NCBI RefSeq assembly: GCF_000718775.1
Contig: NZ_JOCB01000006.1
Span: forward strand, 1-64,000
From: Streptomyces sp. NRRL S-31
GTDB taxonomy: Bacteria > Actinomycetota > Actinomycetes > Streptomycetales > Streptomycetaceae
Reading direction: 5' to 3'
Length of the DNA stretch: 64,000 nt
Shown: one piece after another, positions 48,358-56,436 of the stretch
Layout: each line of letters opens with the position of its first letter
Position numbering within the stretch: position 1 is the stretch's first letter
Made by a program: the position numbers and the translations under genes
The notes under the pieces: model-generated
Told to the model about the DNA's origin: nothing
Database searches by the model: none
Seen by the model: only the letters and a program-made list of their open reading frames with translations

Positions 48358-49452
48358 TTGACTTCCACCTCTCATGTGTTCTCCGCGCTGGCCCCCTACG
48401 GCTGGGACGATGCCTGGGCCGACGCGTTCACCCCGTACGCCGCCGACGGGCTGCTGCCCGGCCGGGTGATCCGCGTCGACCGCGGCCGGTGCGACGTCGT
48501 CACCGCGGACGGCACCGTCCGCGCCGACACCGAGTTCGTCGTGGACCGCGATCCGACGAAGGTCGTGTGCACGGGGGACTGGGTCGCCCTCGACGCCGAC
48601 GGCGACCCGCGGTACGTGCGCGCCTGGCTGCCGCGCCGCACCGCCTTCGTCCGCTCCACCTCCTCCAAGCGGTCCGAGGGGCAGATCCTCGCCGCCAACG
48701 TCGACCACGCCGTCGTCGCCGTGTCCCTCGCCCTGGAACTCGACCTCGGCCGCGTCGAACGCTTTGTCGCCCTCGCCTGGGAGTCCGGCGCCCAGCCCGT
48801 CGTCGTCCTCACCAAGGCCGACCTCGTGCCCGACCCGGTCACCCTGGCCCACCTCGTGCAGGACGTGGAGGGCAGCGCGCCCGGAGTGCCCGTGCTCACC
48901 GTCAGCGCCCTGCACGGCGACGGACTCGACGTGCTCGTCGCGCTCGTCGGCTCCGGTACCAGCGTGCTGCTCGGCCAGTCCGGCGCGGGCAAGTCCACCC
49001 TCGCCAACGCGCTCGTCGGCGCCGACGTCATGGACGTGCGGGCCGCCCGTGACGTCGACGGCAAGGGCCGGCACACCACGACCACCCGCAACCTGCTCGC
49101 CTTGCCCTCCGGCGGGGTGCTCATCGACACCCCCGGGCTGCGGGGCGTCGGCCTCTACGACGCCGGGACCGGCGTCGGACAGGTGTTCGCCGAGATCGAG
49201 GAACTGGCCGAGCGGTGCCGCTTCCACGACTGCGCCCACGAGAGCGAGCCGGGCTGCGCGGTGCGCTCCGCCGTGGAGAGCGGGGAACTCGCCGACCGAC
49301 GGCTGGAGAGCTACCGCAAGCTCATGCGGGAGAACCAGTGGATCGTGGCCAAGACGGACGCGCGCCTGCGGGCCGAACTCAAGAAGACCTTCAAACGCAG
49401 GGGAGCGGAGGGCAAGGCGGCGATGGAGGCGAAGCGCGGCCACTGGTCGTAA
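48358..49452 (+). CDS. rsgA: ribosome small-subunit GTPase RsgA
   Basis: 364 aa circularly permuted GTPase that checks 30S subunit maturation. OB-fold region (VIRVDRGRCDVVTADGTVRAD) comes first; then G4 VVLTKADLV, G1 LLGQSGAGKSTLANALVG (about 207-224), G3 LIDTPGLRGVG; then the C-terminal zinc site RCRFHDCAHESEPGCAV (C/H/C set, about 287-302). TTG 48358 has GAAGGG 7-8 nt upstream and starts the conserved TSTSHVFSALAPYGWDDAW block. Actinobacterial RsgA of this long type is often a second paralogue. Confidence 0.92.
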   Translation: MTSTSHVFSALAPYGWDDAWADAFTPYAADGLLPGRVIRVDRGRCDVVTADGTVRADTEFVVDRDPTKVVCTGDWVALDADGDPRYVRAWLPRRTAFVRSTSSKRSEGQILAANVDHAVVAVSLALELDLGRVERFVALAWESGAQPVVVLTKADLVPDPVTLAHLVQDVEGSAPGVPVLTVSALHGDGLDVLVALVGSGTSVLLGQSGAGKSTLANALVGADVMDVRAARDVDGKGRHTTTTRNLLALPSGGVLIDTPGLRGVGLYDAGTGVGQVFAEIEELAERCRFHDCAHESEPGCAVRSAVESGELADRRLESYRKLMRENQWIVAKTDARLRAELKKTFKRRGAEGKAAMEAKRGHWS

Positions 49453-49478
49453 CGCCCCCCGGCCCGGCCGCGGGGCGT
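49452..49478 (+). terminator. hairpin at the rsgA stop
   Basis: ACGCCCC (49452-49458) pairs with GGGGCGT (49472-49478); it begins at the last base of the stop codon. Confidence 0.5.
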
Positions 49479-49557
49479 CGCCGGCCGCCAGCGGTGGGGA
49501 ACGCCAGGTCCGATTTCCGCTGGCCCGGCTGCCCTCGACCGGCTCACACTGGACCCC

Positions 49558-50955
49558 GTGAACGACGAGGACAGCAGGTACGAGGCCGTGCGCAGCCGGG
49601 ACGGGCGGTTCGACGGCGTGTTCTTCTTCGCCGTCGAGACCACCGGCATCTACTGCCGCCCGAGCTGCCCGGCCGTGACGCCGAAACGGCACAACGTGCG
49701 GTTCTTCGCGACGGCCGCCGCCGCGCAGGGCTCCGGGTTCCGGGCCTGCCGGCGGTGCCGGCCGGACGCCGTGCCCGGCTCGGCCGAGTGGAACGTCCGC
49801 GCGGACGTCGTCGGCCGGGCCGTGCGCCTGATCGCCGACGGCGTCGTGGACCGCGAAGGCGTCGCCGGACTCGCCGCGCGGCTCGGCTACAGCGCCCGGC
49901 AGGTGCAGCGGCAGCTCACCACCGAGCTGGGCGCCGGACCCGTGGCGCTCGCCCGGGCCCAGCGCGCCCACACCGCGCGCGTGCTGCTGCGCACCACCGA
50001 CCTGCCGGTCACCGAGATCGCGTTCGCCTCCGGGTTCGCCAGCGTCCGGCAGTTCAACGACACCGTCCGCGAGGTGTACGCCGCGACACCCACCGAGGTA
50101 CGGGCCACCGCCCCCCGGGGCCGGGCCGCCCACCGGGCCGCGCCCGGCGCCGGCATCCCGCTCCGGCTCGCCCACCGCGGCCCCTACCAGGCCGCCGACG
50201 TCTTCGACCAGCTCGCCCGGGAAGCCGTCCCGGGCGTCGAGGAGGTGACCGGCGCCCCCGGCGCCCGCACCTACCGGCGCACCCTGAGACTGCCCTACGG
50301 CACCGGGATCGCCGCCGTCCGGGAACGCACCCGGTCCCCGCGCACCCGCACCGGCACCCGTCCGGGCGGCTGGCTCGAGGCCCGGCTGCACCTCACCGAC
50401 CCCCGGGACCTGACCACCGCCGTGCAGCGGCTGCGCCGGCTGTTCGACCTGGACGCCGACCCGTACGCCGTCGACGAGCGGCTCGGCGCCGACCCCCGGC
50501 TGGCCCCGCTGGTCGCCGCCCGGCCCGGACTGCGCTCGCCCGGCGCCGTGGACCCGCTGGAACCCGCCGTACGCGCCCTGGCCGGCCGCCGCGGCGCCGG
50601 GGAACTGGTGCGCCGGTACGGCAAGCCGCTCGACGCGCCCCACGGCGGTCTCACCCGCCTCTTCCCGGAGCCCGCCGCGCTCGCCGGCGCCGCGCCCGGC
50701 GGACCGCTGGGCGCGTTGGCCGCCGCCCTCGCCGACGGCACGGTACGCCTGGACCCGGGCGCCGACCGGCAGCGCGCCGAGGAGGCCCTGCTCGTCCTGC
50801 CCGGCATGGACCCGGACACCGTCGCCACCCTCCGCGTCCGCGCCCTCGGCGATCCGGACGTCGCCCCGCCCGGCACCGGCGTACCCGACGACTGGCGGCC
50901 CTGGCGGTCGTACGCCGTGCGGCACCTGAGCGTCGCGGGGGAGCCGGTCCGATGA
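49558..50955 (+). CDS. Ada-type regulator fused to a degenerate AlkA DNA glycosylase
   Basis: 465 aa. N-terminal Ada zinc domain with four Cys (GIYCRPSC at 33/37; FRACRRC at 64/67) that would accept methyl from DNA phosphotriesters and act as the alkylation sensor. AraC-type HTH follows (GVAGLAARLGYSARQVQRQL; EIAFASGFASVRQFNDTVR, about 100-180). AlkA N-domain and HhH-GPD region come next. The hairpin, normally PGIGPWTA, reads LPGMDPDTVA, and the run GDPDVAPPGTGVPDDWRPW joins two parts that are about 25 residues apart in the family, so the catalytic Asp is missing. Glycosylase activity is doubtful; regulation may persist. GTG 49558 looks leaderless (CACACT just upstream). Confidence 0.85.
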   Translation: MNDEDSRYEAVRSRDGRFDGVFFFAVETTGIYCRPSCPAVTPKRHNVRFFATAAAAQGSGFRACRRCRPDAVPGSAEWNVRADVVGRAVRLIADGVVDREGVAGLAARLGYSARQVQRQLTTELGAGPVALARAQRAHTARVLLRTTDLPVTEIAFASGFASVRQFNDTVREVYAATPTEVRATAPRGRAAHRAAPGAGIPLRLAHRGPYQAADVFDQLAREAVPGVEEVTGAPGARTYRRTLRLPYGTGIAAVRERTRSPRTRTGTRPGGWLEARLHLTDPRDLTTAVQRLRRLFDLDADPYAVDERLGADPRLAPLVAARPGLRSPGAVDPLEPAVRALAGRRGAGELVRRYGKPLDAPHGGLTRLFPEPAALAGAAPGGPLGALAAALADGTVRLDPGADRQRAEEALLVLPGMDPDTVATLRVRALGDPDVAPPGTGVPDDWRPWRSYAVRHLSVAGEPVR

Positions 50956-51497
50956 GCACCGTCTACTGCACCCACCTGGACTCCCCCGTCGGGCCCCTGC
51001 TGCTCACCGCGGACGCGGACGGCGCGCTCACCTCGCTGTCCGTGCCCGGGCAGAAGGGCGGGCGGACCGTGCGGGACGGCTGGCGGGACGACCCGGGGCC
51101 GTTCCGCGCCGCCGCCGGACAGCTCGCCGCCTACTTCGCGGGCGAACTCACCGCGTTCCGGCTGCCGCTGCGCGCCAGCGGCACCGCGTTCCGGCAGCGT
51201 GTGTGGGCCGCGCTCGACGAGGTGCCCTACGGCGTCACCGCCACCTACGGGGAGATCGCCGCCCGGATCGGCGCGCCCCGCGCGGCCGTTCGCGCCGTCG
51301 GCGGGGCGATCGGCGCCAACCCCCTGCTGATCGTGCGCCCTTGCCACCGGGTGATCGGCGCGAACGGGGCGATGACCGGATACGCGGGGGGACTTGAGCG
51401 CAAGGTGTGGCTGCTCACCCTGGAGGGCGTCCTCGCGCCCCGGCCGCGCACGGCGCGGGAACCGGAGGCGGAACCGCTGGTGGAACCGGGGGCGTGA
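50952..51497 (+). CDS. ogt: methylated-DNA-[protein]-cysteine S-methyltransferase
   Basis: 181 aa suicide repair protein that removes alkyl groups from O6-alkylguanine. GTAFRQRVWAALDEVPYGVTATYGEIA, AVRAVGGAIGANPLLIVRPCHRVIG (active-site Cys in PCHR, about 137) and GYAGGLERKVWLL are complete. ATG overlaps the Ada-AlkA stop by four bases, so the two are translationally coupled as an adaptive-response pair. The C-terminal tail is Pro/Glu-rich. Confidence 0.95.
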   Translation: MSTVYCTHLDSPVGPLLLTADADGALTSLSVPGQKGGRTVRDGWRDDPGPFRAAAGQLAAYFAGELTAFRLPLRASGTAFRQRVWAALDEVPYGVTATYGEIAARIGAPRAAVRAVGGAIGANPLLIVRPCHRVIGANGAMTGYAGGLERKVWLLTLEGVLAPRPRTAREPEAEPLVEPGA

Positions 51498-51701
51498 CGA
51501 ACGGCCGGGGCGGACCGGGCCGGATCACCCCGGTCCACCCCTCAAGTGCCCCCGGGCGGGGGCCTTCGGCGGCGCGGCGCGTCTTACGCCGACCGGGTGG
51601 ACCGGCGTCGGCGCTGCGGTCGCGCGGACCGGCCGTGTGGCACGGTGCCTGCGACGGGGCATCGGGACGTCCCCGACGGCCTCCTGGAAGGGCGGGCACA
51701 C

Positions 51702-53021
51702 ATGGGCAGGCCGGCACGGCTCCTCGCGGTCCTCCTCCCCGCGCTGCTGACGATCCCCACGCTGCCGACGGGACTGACCGCACCCGCCGCCGCGCTGCCG
51801 GCCCCGCCGCCCTGGACGGGCAGCTGGGAGACCGCGCCCTCCGGCACCGCCGCCGCGCTGCCCGGTGCCGCCGTCCGCAACGTCGTCCACCTCAGCGTCG
51901 GCGGCACGGCCGTCCGGGTCCGGCTCAGCAACCGGCTCGGCACCCGGCCGCTGCGGCTCGGCGCGGTCACCGTCGCGCTGCGCCGGGCGGCCGGCCCCGA
52001 CGCCGTACCCGGCACCCTGCGCACGGCCACCTTCCACGGCGCCCCCGAGGCGACCGTCCCGCCGGGCGCGGACACGCTCACCGATCCGGTGCCGCTGGCC
52101 GTTCCCTCCGCCGCCGACCTGCTCGTCACCGTGTACACCCCGGACGACTCCGGGCCCGCCACCTACCACCGCACCGCCCTCCAGACCAGCTACCTGGCCC
52201 CGGACGGCGCCGGCCGCGCCGCCGACGAGACGGGCGGCGCGTACTCGGCGACCACCGGCCGCTGGTACTACGTCACCGGAGTCGACGTCCGCGGCCCGGC
52301 CGCCGGCAGCGTCGTCGCGTTCGGGGACTCGCTCACCGACGGCAACGGCTCCACCCCCGACACCAACCATCGCTGGCCCGACCGGCTCGCGCACCGGCTG
52401 CTCGATCGGCGGCTCGGCGTCCTCAACGCCGGTATCGCCGGCAACCGCCTGCTGCGCGACGGCACCGGGCCGAGCGCCCTCGCCCGCCTGGACGCCGACG
52501 CCCTGGACCGGGCCGGGGTGCGGGCCCTGGTGGTGTTCGAGGGCATCAACGACATCAAGGGCACCCCGGAGGTGAGCGACGCCGCCGCCTACGCGGACGC
52601 GTACCGCGCCCTGGTGGCGCGCGCCCACGCCCGCGGCATCCCGGTCGTCGGCGTCACCCTCACCCCGTACGGCGGGTACCCCGCCTGGACCGCCGCCGGG
52701 GAGGCGGTACGGCAGCGGGTGAACGCCTTCATCCGCACCGGCGGCGCCTTCGACGCCGTCGCCGACGCGGACGCCGCCGTCCGCGACCCGGCCGCCCCCA
52801 CCCGCCTGCTGCCCGCCTACGACCCCGGCGACCACCTGCACTTCAACGACACCGGCATGACCGTCGTGGCCGACACCGTCCACCGCGCCCTGCCCATCCA
52901 CCGGGCCTCGCACCCCGCCACGCAGCCACGCACCCCGACCGCCCACCCGACCTCGCGCCCCACCGGGCACGCACACGCCGGCCGCCCGCCGGGCCTCACG
53001 CCCCGCCGCGCACCCGCGTGA
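51702..53021 (+). CDS. secreted SGNH/GDSL hydrolase
   Basis: 439 aa. Signal peptide ARLLAVLLPALLTIPTLPTG, cleavage near AAALPA. An N-terminal beta-sandwich (GSWETAPSG...VVHLSVGGTAVRVRLSNRLG) precedes the SGNH domain: block I VVAFGDSLTDGNGS (Ser about 210), block III FEGINDIKG (Asn about 288) and block V DHLHFNDTGM (Asp/His about 379-382). Substrate (acyl ester or cell-wall acetyl) unknown. From about residue 402 the tail is Pro/His/Arg-rich and is already part of the tandem repeats that follow, so the original stop may have been lost. ATG 51702, GGAAGG upstream. Confidence 0.87.
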   Translation: MGRPARLLAVLLPALLTIPTLPTGLTAPAAALPAPPPWTGSWETAPSGTAAALPGAAVRNVVHLSVGGTAVRVRLSNRLGTRPLRLGAVTVALRRAAGPDAVPGTLRTATFHGAPEATVPPGADTLTDPVPLAVPSAADLLVTVYTPDDSGPATYHRTALQTSYLAPDGAGRAADETGGAYSATTGRWYYVTGVDVRGPAAGSVVAFGDSLTDGNGSTPDTNHRWPDRLAHRLLDRRLGVLNAGIAGNRLLRDGTGPSALARLDADALDRAGVRALVVFEGINDIKGTPEVSDAAAYADAYRALVARAHARGIPVVGVTLTPYGGYPAWTAAGEAVRQRVNAFIRTGGAFDAVADADAAVRDPAAPTRLLPAYDPGDHLHFNDTGMTVVADTVHRALPIHRASHPATQPRTPTAHPTSRPTGHAHAGRPPGLTPRRAPA

Positions 53022-53745
53022 CCTGGCCGCCCGCCTGGCCTTGCGCCCCGCCGGGTACGTGCGGGCCGGTTGTCCGCCTGGCCTCACGCCCCGCCGCGCA
53101 CCCGCGTGACCTGGCCGCCCGCCGGACCTCACGCCCCGCCACGTGGCCGCGCGCCCCGGCCTCCCGCCTGGCCTTGGGCGCCGACGGGCACGCGTGCGTC
53201 TCGGCTCCCGCTCGGCCTCGCGGCCCCGCCAGGTACCCGCGTGACCTGGCTGTTCGCCGGGCTCCGCGCCCCGCCGGGCACGCGCGCGTCCCGATCAGCC
53301 GCTGGCCTTGCGCCCCGCCACGTAGCCGCGCGCCCTGGCCGCCTGCCCGGCCTTGCACCCCGCTGTGCGCCCGCGCGATCTGGTCGTTCGCCGGCCTCGC
53401 GCACCGTCGGGCACCCGTTGACCTGGTCGCCCGCCGAGCCCTGCGCAGCGCCGCGCTCGCGCGCGTCCCGGTCGCCTGCCCGGCCTTGCACCCCGCTGTG
53501 CGCCCGCGCGATCTGGTCGTTCGCCGGCCTCGCGCACCGTCGGGCACCCGTGTGACCTGGTCGCCCGCCGAGCCCTGCGCCCCGCCACGTAGCCGCGCGC
53601 GTCCCGGTCGCCTGCCCGGCCTCGCGCCCCGTCGCGCGCACGCGCGCCCCGCCCCCGGCCTCGCGTCCTGCCAGGTACCCGCGCATCCCGGCTGCCCGCG
53701 CGCCACCGCACCCGCGCCCCCGTCCCTCCGCCCGCCCCGCACCCG
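52905..53745. repeat. degenerate tandem-repeat array, about 0.8 kb, unit about 45 bp
   Basis: Imperfect units of roughly 45 bp, with recurring pieces CTGGCCTCGCGCCCCGCC, GGGCACCCGCGTGACCTGG and TCGCCCGCC. One long stretch is duplicated: about 106 bp at 53341-53446 recurs at 53474-53580 with a single-base indel. The array reads open in several frames on both strands, giving false long ORFs. It starts inside the 3' end of the SGNH hydrolase gene; no other gene is supported in 53022-53792. Not a CRISPR: no constant repeat with unique spacers. Confidence 0.85.
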
Positions 53746-53792
53746 TGCCGAGCCGGTGTCGTCCGTGCTTCCCGGTAGGCGGCGGTGTTCCG

Positions 53793-54782
53793 TCAGGGGT
53801 GTTCCTCCCGTGTCAGCCAGCCCCGTTCCCAGGCGTGCCAGCCCAGTTGCATCCGGGTCGACACCCCCGCCAGCTCCATCAGGCGCCGCACCCGGCGCTG
53901 TACGGTCCGCAGGCCGATGTCGAGCTGCTTGGCCACGCTCGCGTCGGTCAGGCCCGCCAGCAGCAGGGAGAGCACCTCCAGATCGGTGGCGTCCGGGCCG
54001 TCCGGCCGCTCCTCGGTCACCCCCGAGGCGCCCAGCCGCAGCGGCAGCGCCTCCCGCCACACCGACTCGAACAGCCCGGCGAGCAGCTCCAGCAGCCCGC
54101 TGGAGTGCACCACCAGCGCGGCCGGCGCCACGGACCTCGCGGTCAGCGGCACCATCGCGAGCGAGCGGTCGGCCACCACCAGCTTCGTCGGCACCCGGTC
54201 CACCACCCGGACCCGCTCGCTCCGGCCGAGCGCCGCCGTCAGCTCGGTCAGCCCGTGCGGCAGGTCCAGCACCGCGCGCTCCATCACCACCCGGTAGCGC
54301 ACCCCGCGCGCGACCGCCCGCGCCTCCGCCTCGTTCTCCATCCCGGACACCACCGTCGGGCCGGCGGTCACCAGCGCGCACACCTCCTCCGTCGCGCCCA
54401 GCTGGAGCTGGAGGAAGCGCTGGGCGACCGCCGACGCACCGGTCACCACCTCCACCAGGTCGTGCACGGCCGGTTCGGCCGCCGCCGCCCGGTACTCCTC
54501 GGCGAGCAGCGCCGCCGCCAGCTCCGCCGTCTCCAGCTCGTGCCGCCGCTGGGTCAGCAGGGCGCCCAGCGCCACCCCGGGCGGCGCCGCGACCCAGCGG
54601 CCCGGCCGCGCCGGGGACTGGGCGGCGAGACCCCGCCGCTCCAGCCGGCGCAGCGCCCGCTCGGTGTCCCGCTCGGCCAGCGTCAGGCGCCGCGCCAGAT
54701 CGGCCACGTCGGCCGCGCCCACGGACACCAGCGCCCGGTACGCCGCCTCGTGCGTCTCGTCCAGGCCTATCGCTGCCAGCAT
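53793..54782 (-). CDS. TrmB/LuxR-type transcriptional regulator
   Basis: 329 aa. N-terminal TrmB-like winged helix (LDETHEAAYRALVSVGAADVADLARRLTLAERDTERAL, about 7-44, cut by position), a central sensor-like region, and a C-terminal LuxR HTH (DLEVLSLLLAGLTDASVAKQLDIGLRTVQRRVRRLMELA, about 268-306, cut by position) followed by TRMQLGWHAWERGW. Both ends could bind DNA; many Streptomyces regulators have this plan. ATG 54782, GGAAGGA about 10 nt upstream. Divergent from the PP2C gene; target unknown. Confidence 0.87.
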   Translation of the reverse strand: MLAAIGLDETHEAAYRALVSVGAADVADLARRLTLAERDTERALRRLERRGLAAQSPARPGRWVAAPPGVALGALLTQRRHELETAELAAALLAEEYRAAAAEPAVHDLVEVVTGASAVAQRFLQLQLGATEEVCALVTAGPTVVSGMENEAEARAVARGVRYRVVMERAVLDLPHGLTELTAALGRSERVRVVDRVPTKLVVADRSLAMVPLTARSVAPAALVVHSSGLLELLAGLFESVWREALPLRLGASGVTEERPDGPDATDLEVLSLLLAGLTDASVAKQLDIGLRTVQRRVRRLMELAGVSTRMQLGWHAWERGWLTREEHP

Positions 54783-55167
54783 CGCCCCGTGTCCTTCCCC
54801 GCGCACCACCGGTGGAAGCGGGACGGCGTGGCGGATGTCGGCCACGGCACAAACCCGCCGCCGCACATCATCGCCGTACCGGGGGCGGGTCTGCCAAGGT
54901 GGCCGTACCGCGGGGCGCGCGGCCGGTGGCACGGTTCACGGGCGCGTCCCGGGGAACCCGTGGACAGCCCCGCGGTCCGGCCGCAGCCGGCCGCCTCGAA
55001 CGTCGCCGGGCGGTCCTCCCGTGGGGGGTGGGGCCGCCCGGCGGCCATCAACCGTTCTCCGTACGGCCGTTCGGCCGCTCACCCGACACGCCGTGCTACG
55101 GCGCCGATGCGCCGCGTTTTCCCGATGCCCCGTCCGCCCACGGCCCGTGCGGTGGACAATCGGGGGC
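54783..55167. other. 385-bp divergent promoter region
   Basis: Between the TrmB/LuxR regulator and the phosphatase gene. A -10-like GACAAT (55155-55160) lies 7 nt before the phosphatase ATG. No gene is supported. Confidence 0.5.
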
Positions 55168-56409
55168 ATGAGCCAGCAGGGGGGACGACCCGCCCGTCAT
55201 GAGGACGACTGGTGGGGGGAGTTGTACGACGACTCCCCGCAGGACACGGGTGCCACGGTGGCGTCCGATTCCCTGGACGACCGGTTCGCCTCGGCCCGGA
55301 AGGCGGTGACGGGGGAACCACCGCGGACCCCGGAGCCGGAACCGGATCCGGCGCCGTCGAGAGCGGCGGTGCCGGCGCAGCGGACCCCGCCGGCGGACGG
55401 GGCCCCGCAGGGCGCCGGGGCGGGGGCCGACGCCGTCGAGTACGTCGGCACCCGGCCGCCCACCTACGACCCCGAGCCCACCGCGCTGCCGCCCGCCGAC
55501 CCGGACGGGCTGGGGGAGCTGGTCGCGGACACCGTGCTGGACGGCGCCCGGTGCGGGGCGTGCACGCTGCGGGCCGTGTCGCTGCGCGGTGACTCGGCGC
55601 GGTACCGGGGCGAGCCCCGCCGGGACTCGCTGCTCACCGTGCGGTTCGGAGCGGGGGAGCAGGCGCTGGTGCTGGTCGCGATGGCGACCGGCGCCCGGGC
55701 CGTGCCGGGCGCGCACCTGGCGGCGGCCGAGGCGTGCCGGTCGATCGCGCGGGCCGTGGGCCGCAGCCACCGGCGGCTCGTGGAGGACCTCCGGGCGGCC
55801 CGGCGCGACGACCTGAAGTCGGGTCTGCACCGGCTCACCGAGCACAGCCTCGGCAGGCTCCGGACCGGCGCCGCAGGACCGGACCCCGGCACCGGCGGGT
55901 ACCCGGCGGACCTGCGCTGCCTGCTGCTGCCCGCCGACCCGGAGTGCCGCACCCGGGTGTTCTTCGGCGTCGGCGCCGGCGGGCTGTTCCGGCTGCGGGA
56001 CGGCGACTGGCAGGACATCGAGCCGCGCGTGCCCTCCGACGGCACCGACGGCACCGGGGACGCCCCCGCCACCGGCTCCGGCCCGCCACCGGACGGGACC
56101 GCCGGGCGCGACCGGCCGGCCGCGTCACCCGGTGCCCCGGCCCCGCCGGAGCCGTCCGGGCCGGCGCCGGGACCACCTCGCGAGCCGTTCCGGTTCCGGG
56201 CCTCGCTAGCCCGGCCGGGTGATGCGCTGGTGCTGTGCACGGAGGGCCTCGCCGACCCGCTGCGCGGCGAACCCGGCCTCGGCGCCTATCTGGCCCGCCG
56301 CTGGTCCGGCCGTACCCCGCCCGGTCTCGCCGCCTTCCTCGCCGACGCCCAGGTGCGGGTGAAGGGCTACGCCGACGACCGTACGGCGGCGGCCGTGTGG
56401 GAGGCGTGA
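55168..56409 (+). CDS. PP2C-like phosphatase-domain protein
   Basis: 413 aa. An acidic, Pro-rich N-terminus (DDWWGELYDDSPQDTG..., about 1-105) precedes a divergent PP2C-like domain: RGDSARYRGEPRRDSLLTVRFG replaces the usual GxxR...N(E/Q)D...D opening, LVLVAMATGARAVPGAHLAA the DG motif, and PGDALVLCTEGLADP (about 350-364) the late metal-binding D-G motif with Glu-Gly. Because the metal-ligand aspartates are altered, enzymatic activity is doubtful. A second insert of Pro/Gly/Thr (about 300-340) splits the domain. Probably leaderless. Partner proteins may include the nearby HATPase protein (inference). Confidence 0.7.
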   Translation: MSQQGGRPARHEDDWWGELYDDSPQDTGATVASDSLDDRFASARKAVTGEPPRTPEPEPDPAPSRAAVPAQRTPPADGAPQGAGAGADAVEYVGTRPPTYDPEPTALPPADPDGLGELVADTVLDGARCGACTLRAVSLRGDSARYRGEPRRDSLLTVRFGAGEQALVLVAMATGARAVPGAHLAAAEACRSIARAVGRSHRRLVEDLRAARRDDLKSGLHRLTEHSLGRLRTGAAGPDPGTGGYPADLRCLLLPADPECRTRVFFGVGAGGLFRLRDGDWQDIEPRVPSDGTDGTGDAPATGSGPPPDGTAGRDRPAASPGAPAPPEPSGPAPGPPREPFRFRASLARPGDALVLCTEGLADPLRGEPGLGAYLARRWSGRTPPGLAAFLADAQVRVKGYADDRTAAAVWEA

Positions 56410-56436
56410 TCGCGGCCCCTGTGACTCCATGGGGGT

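Noticed and set aside
52905..53745. CRISPR array
   Set aside because: Repeat copies are degenerate and contiguous, with no unique spacers of constant length and no cas genes.
51407..55171. Long + strand frame through the SGNH gene and repeat array
   Set aside because: Created by the tandem repeats and GC bias; Arg/Pro/Ala strings with no domain.
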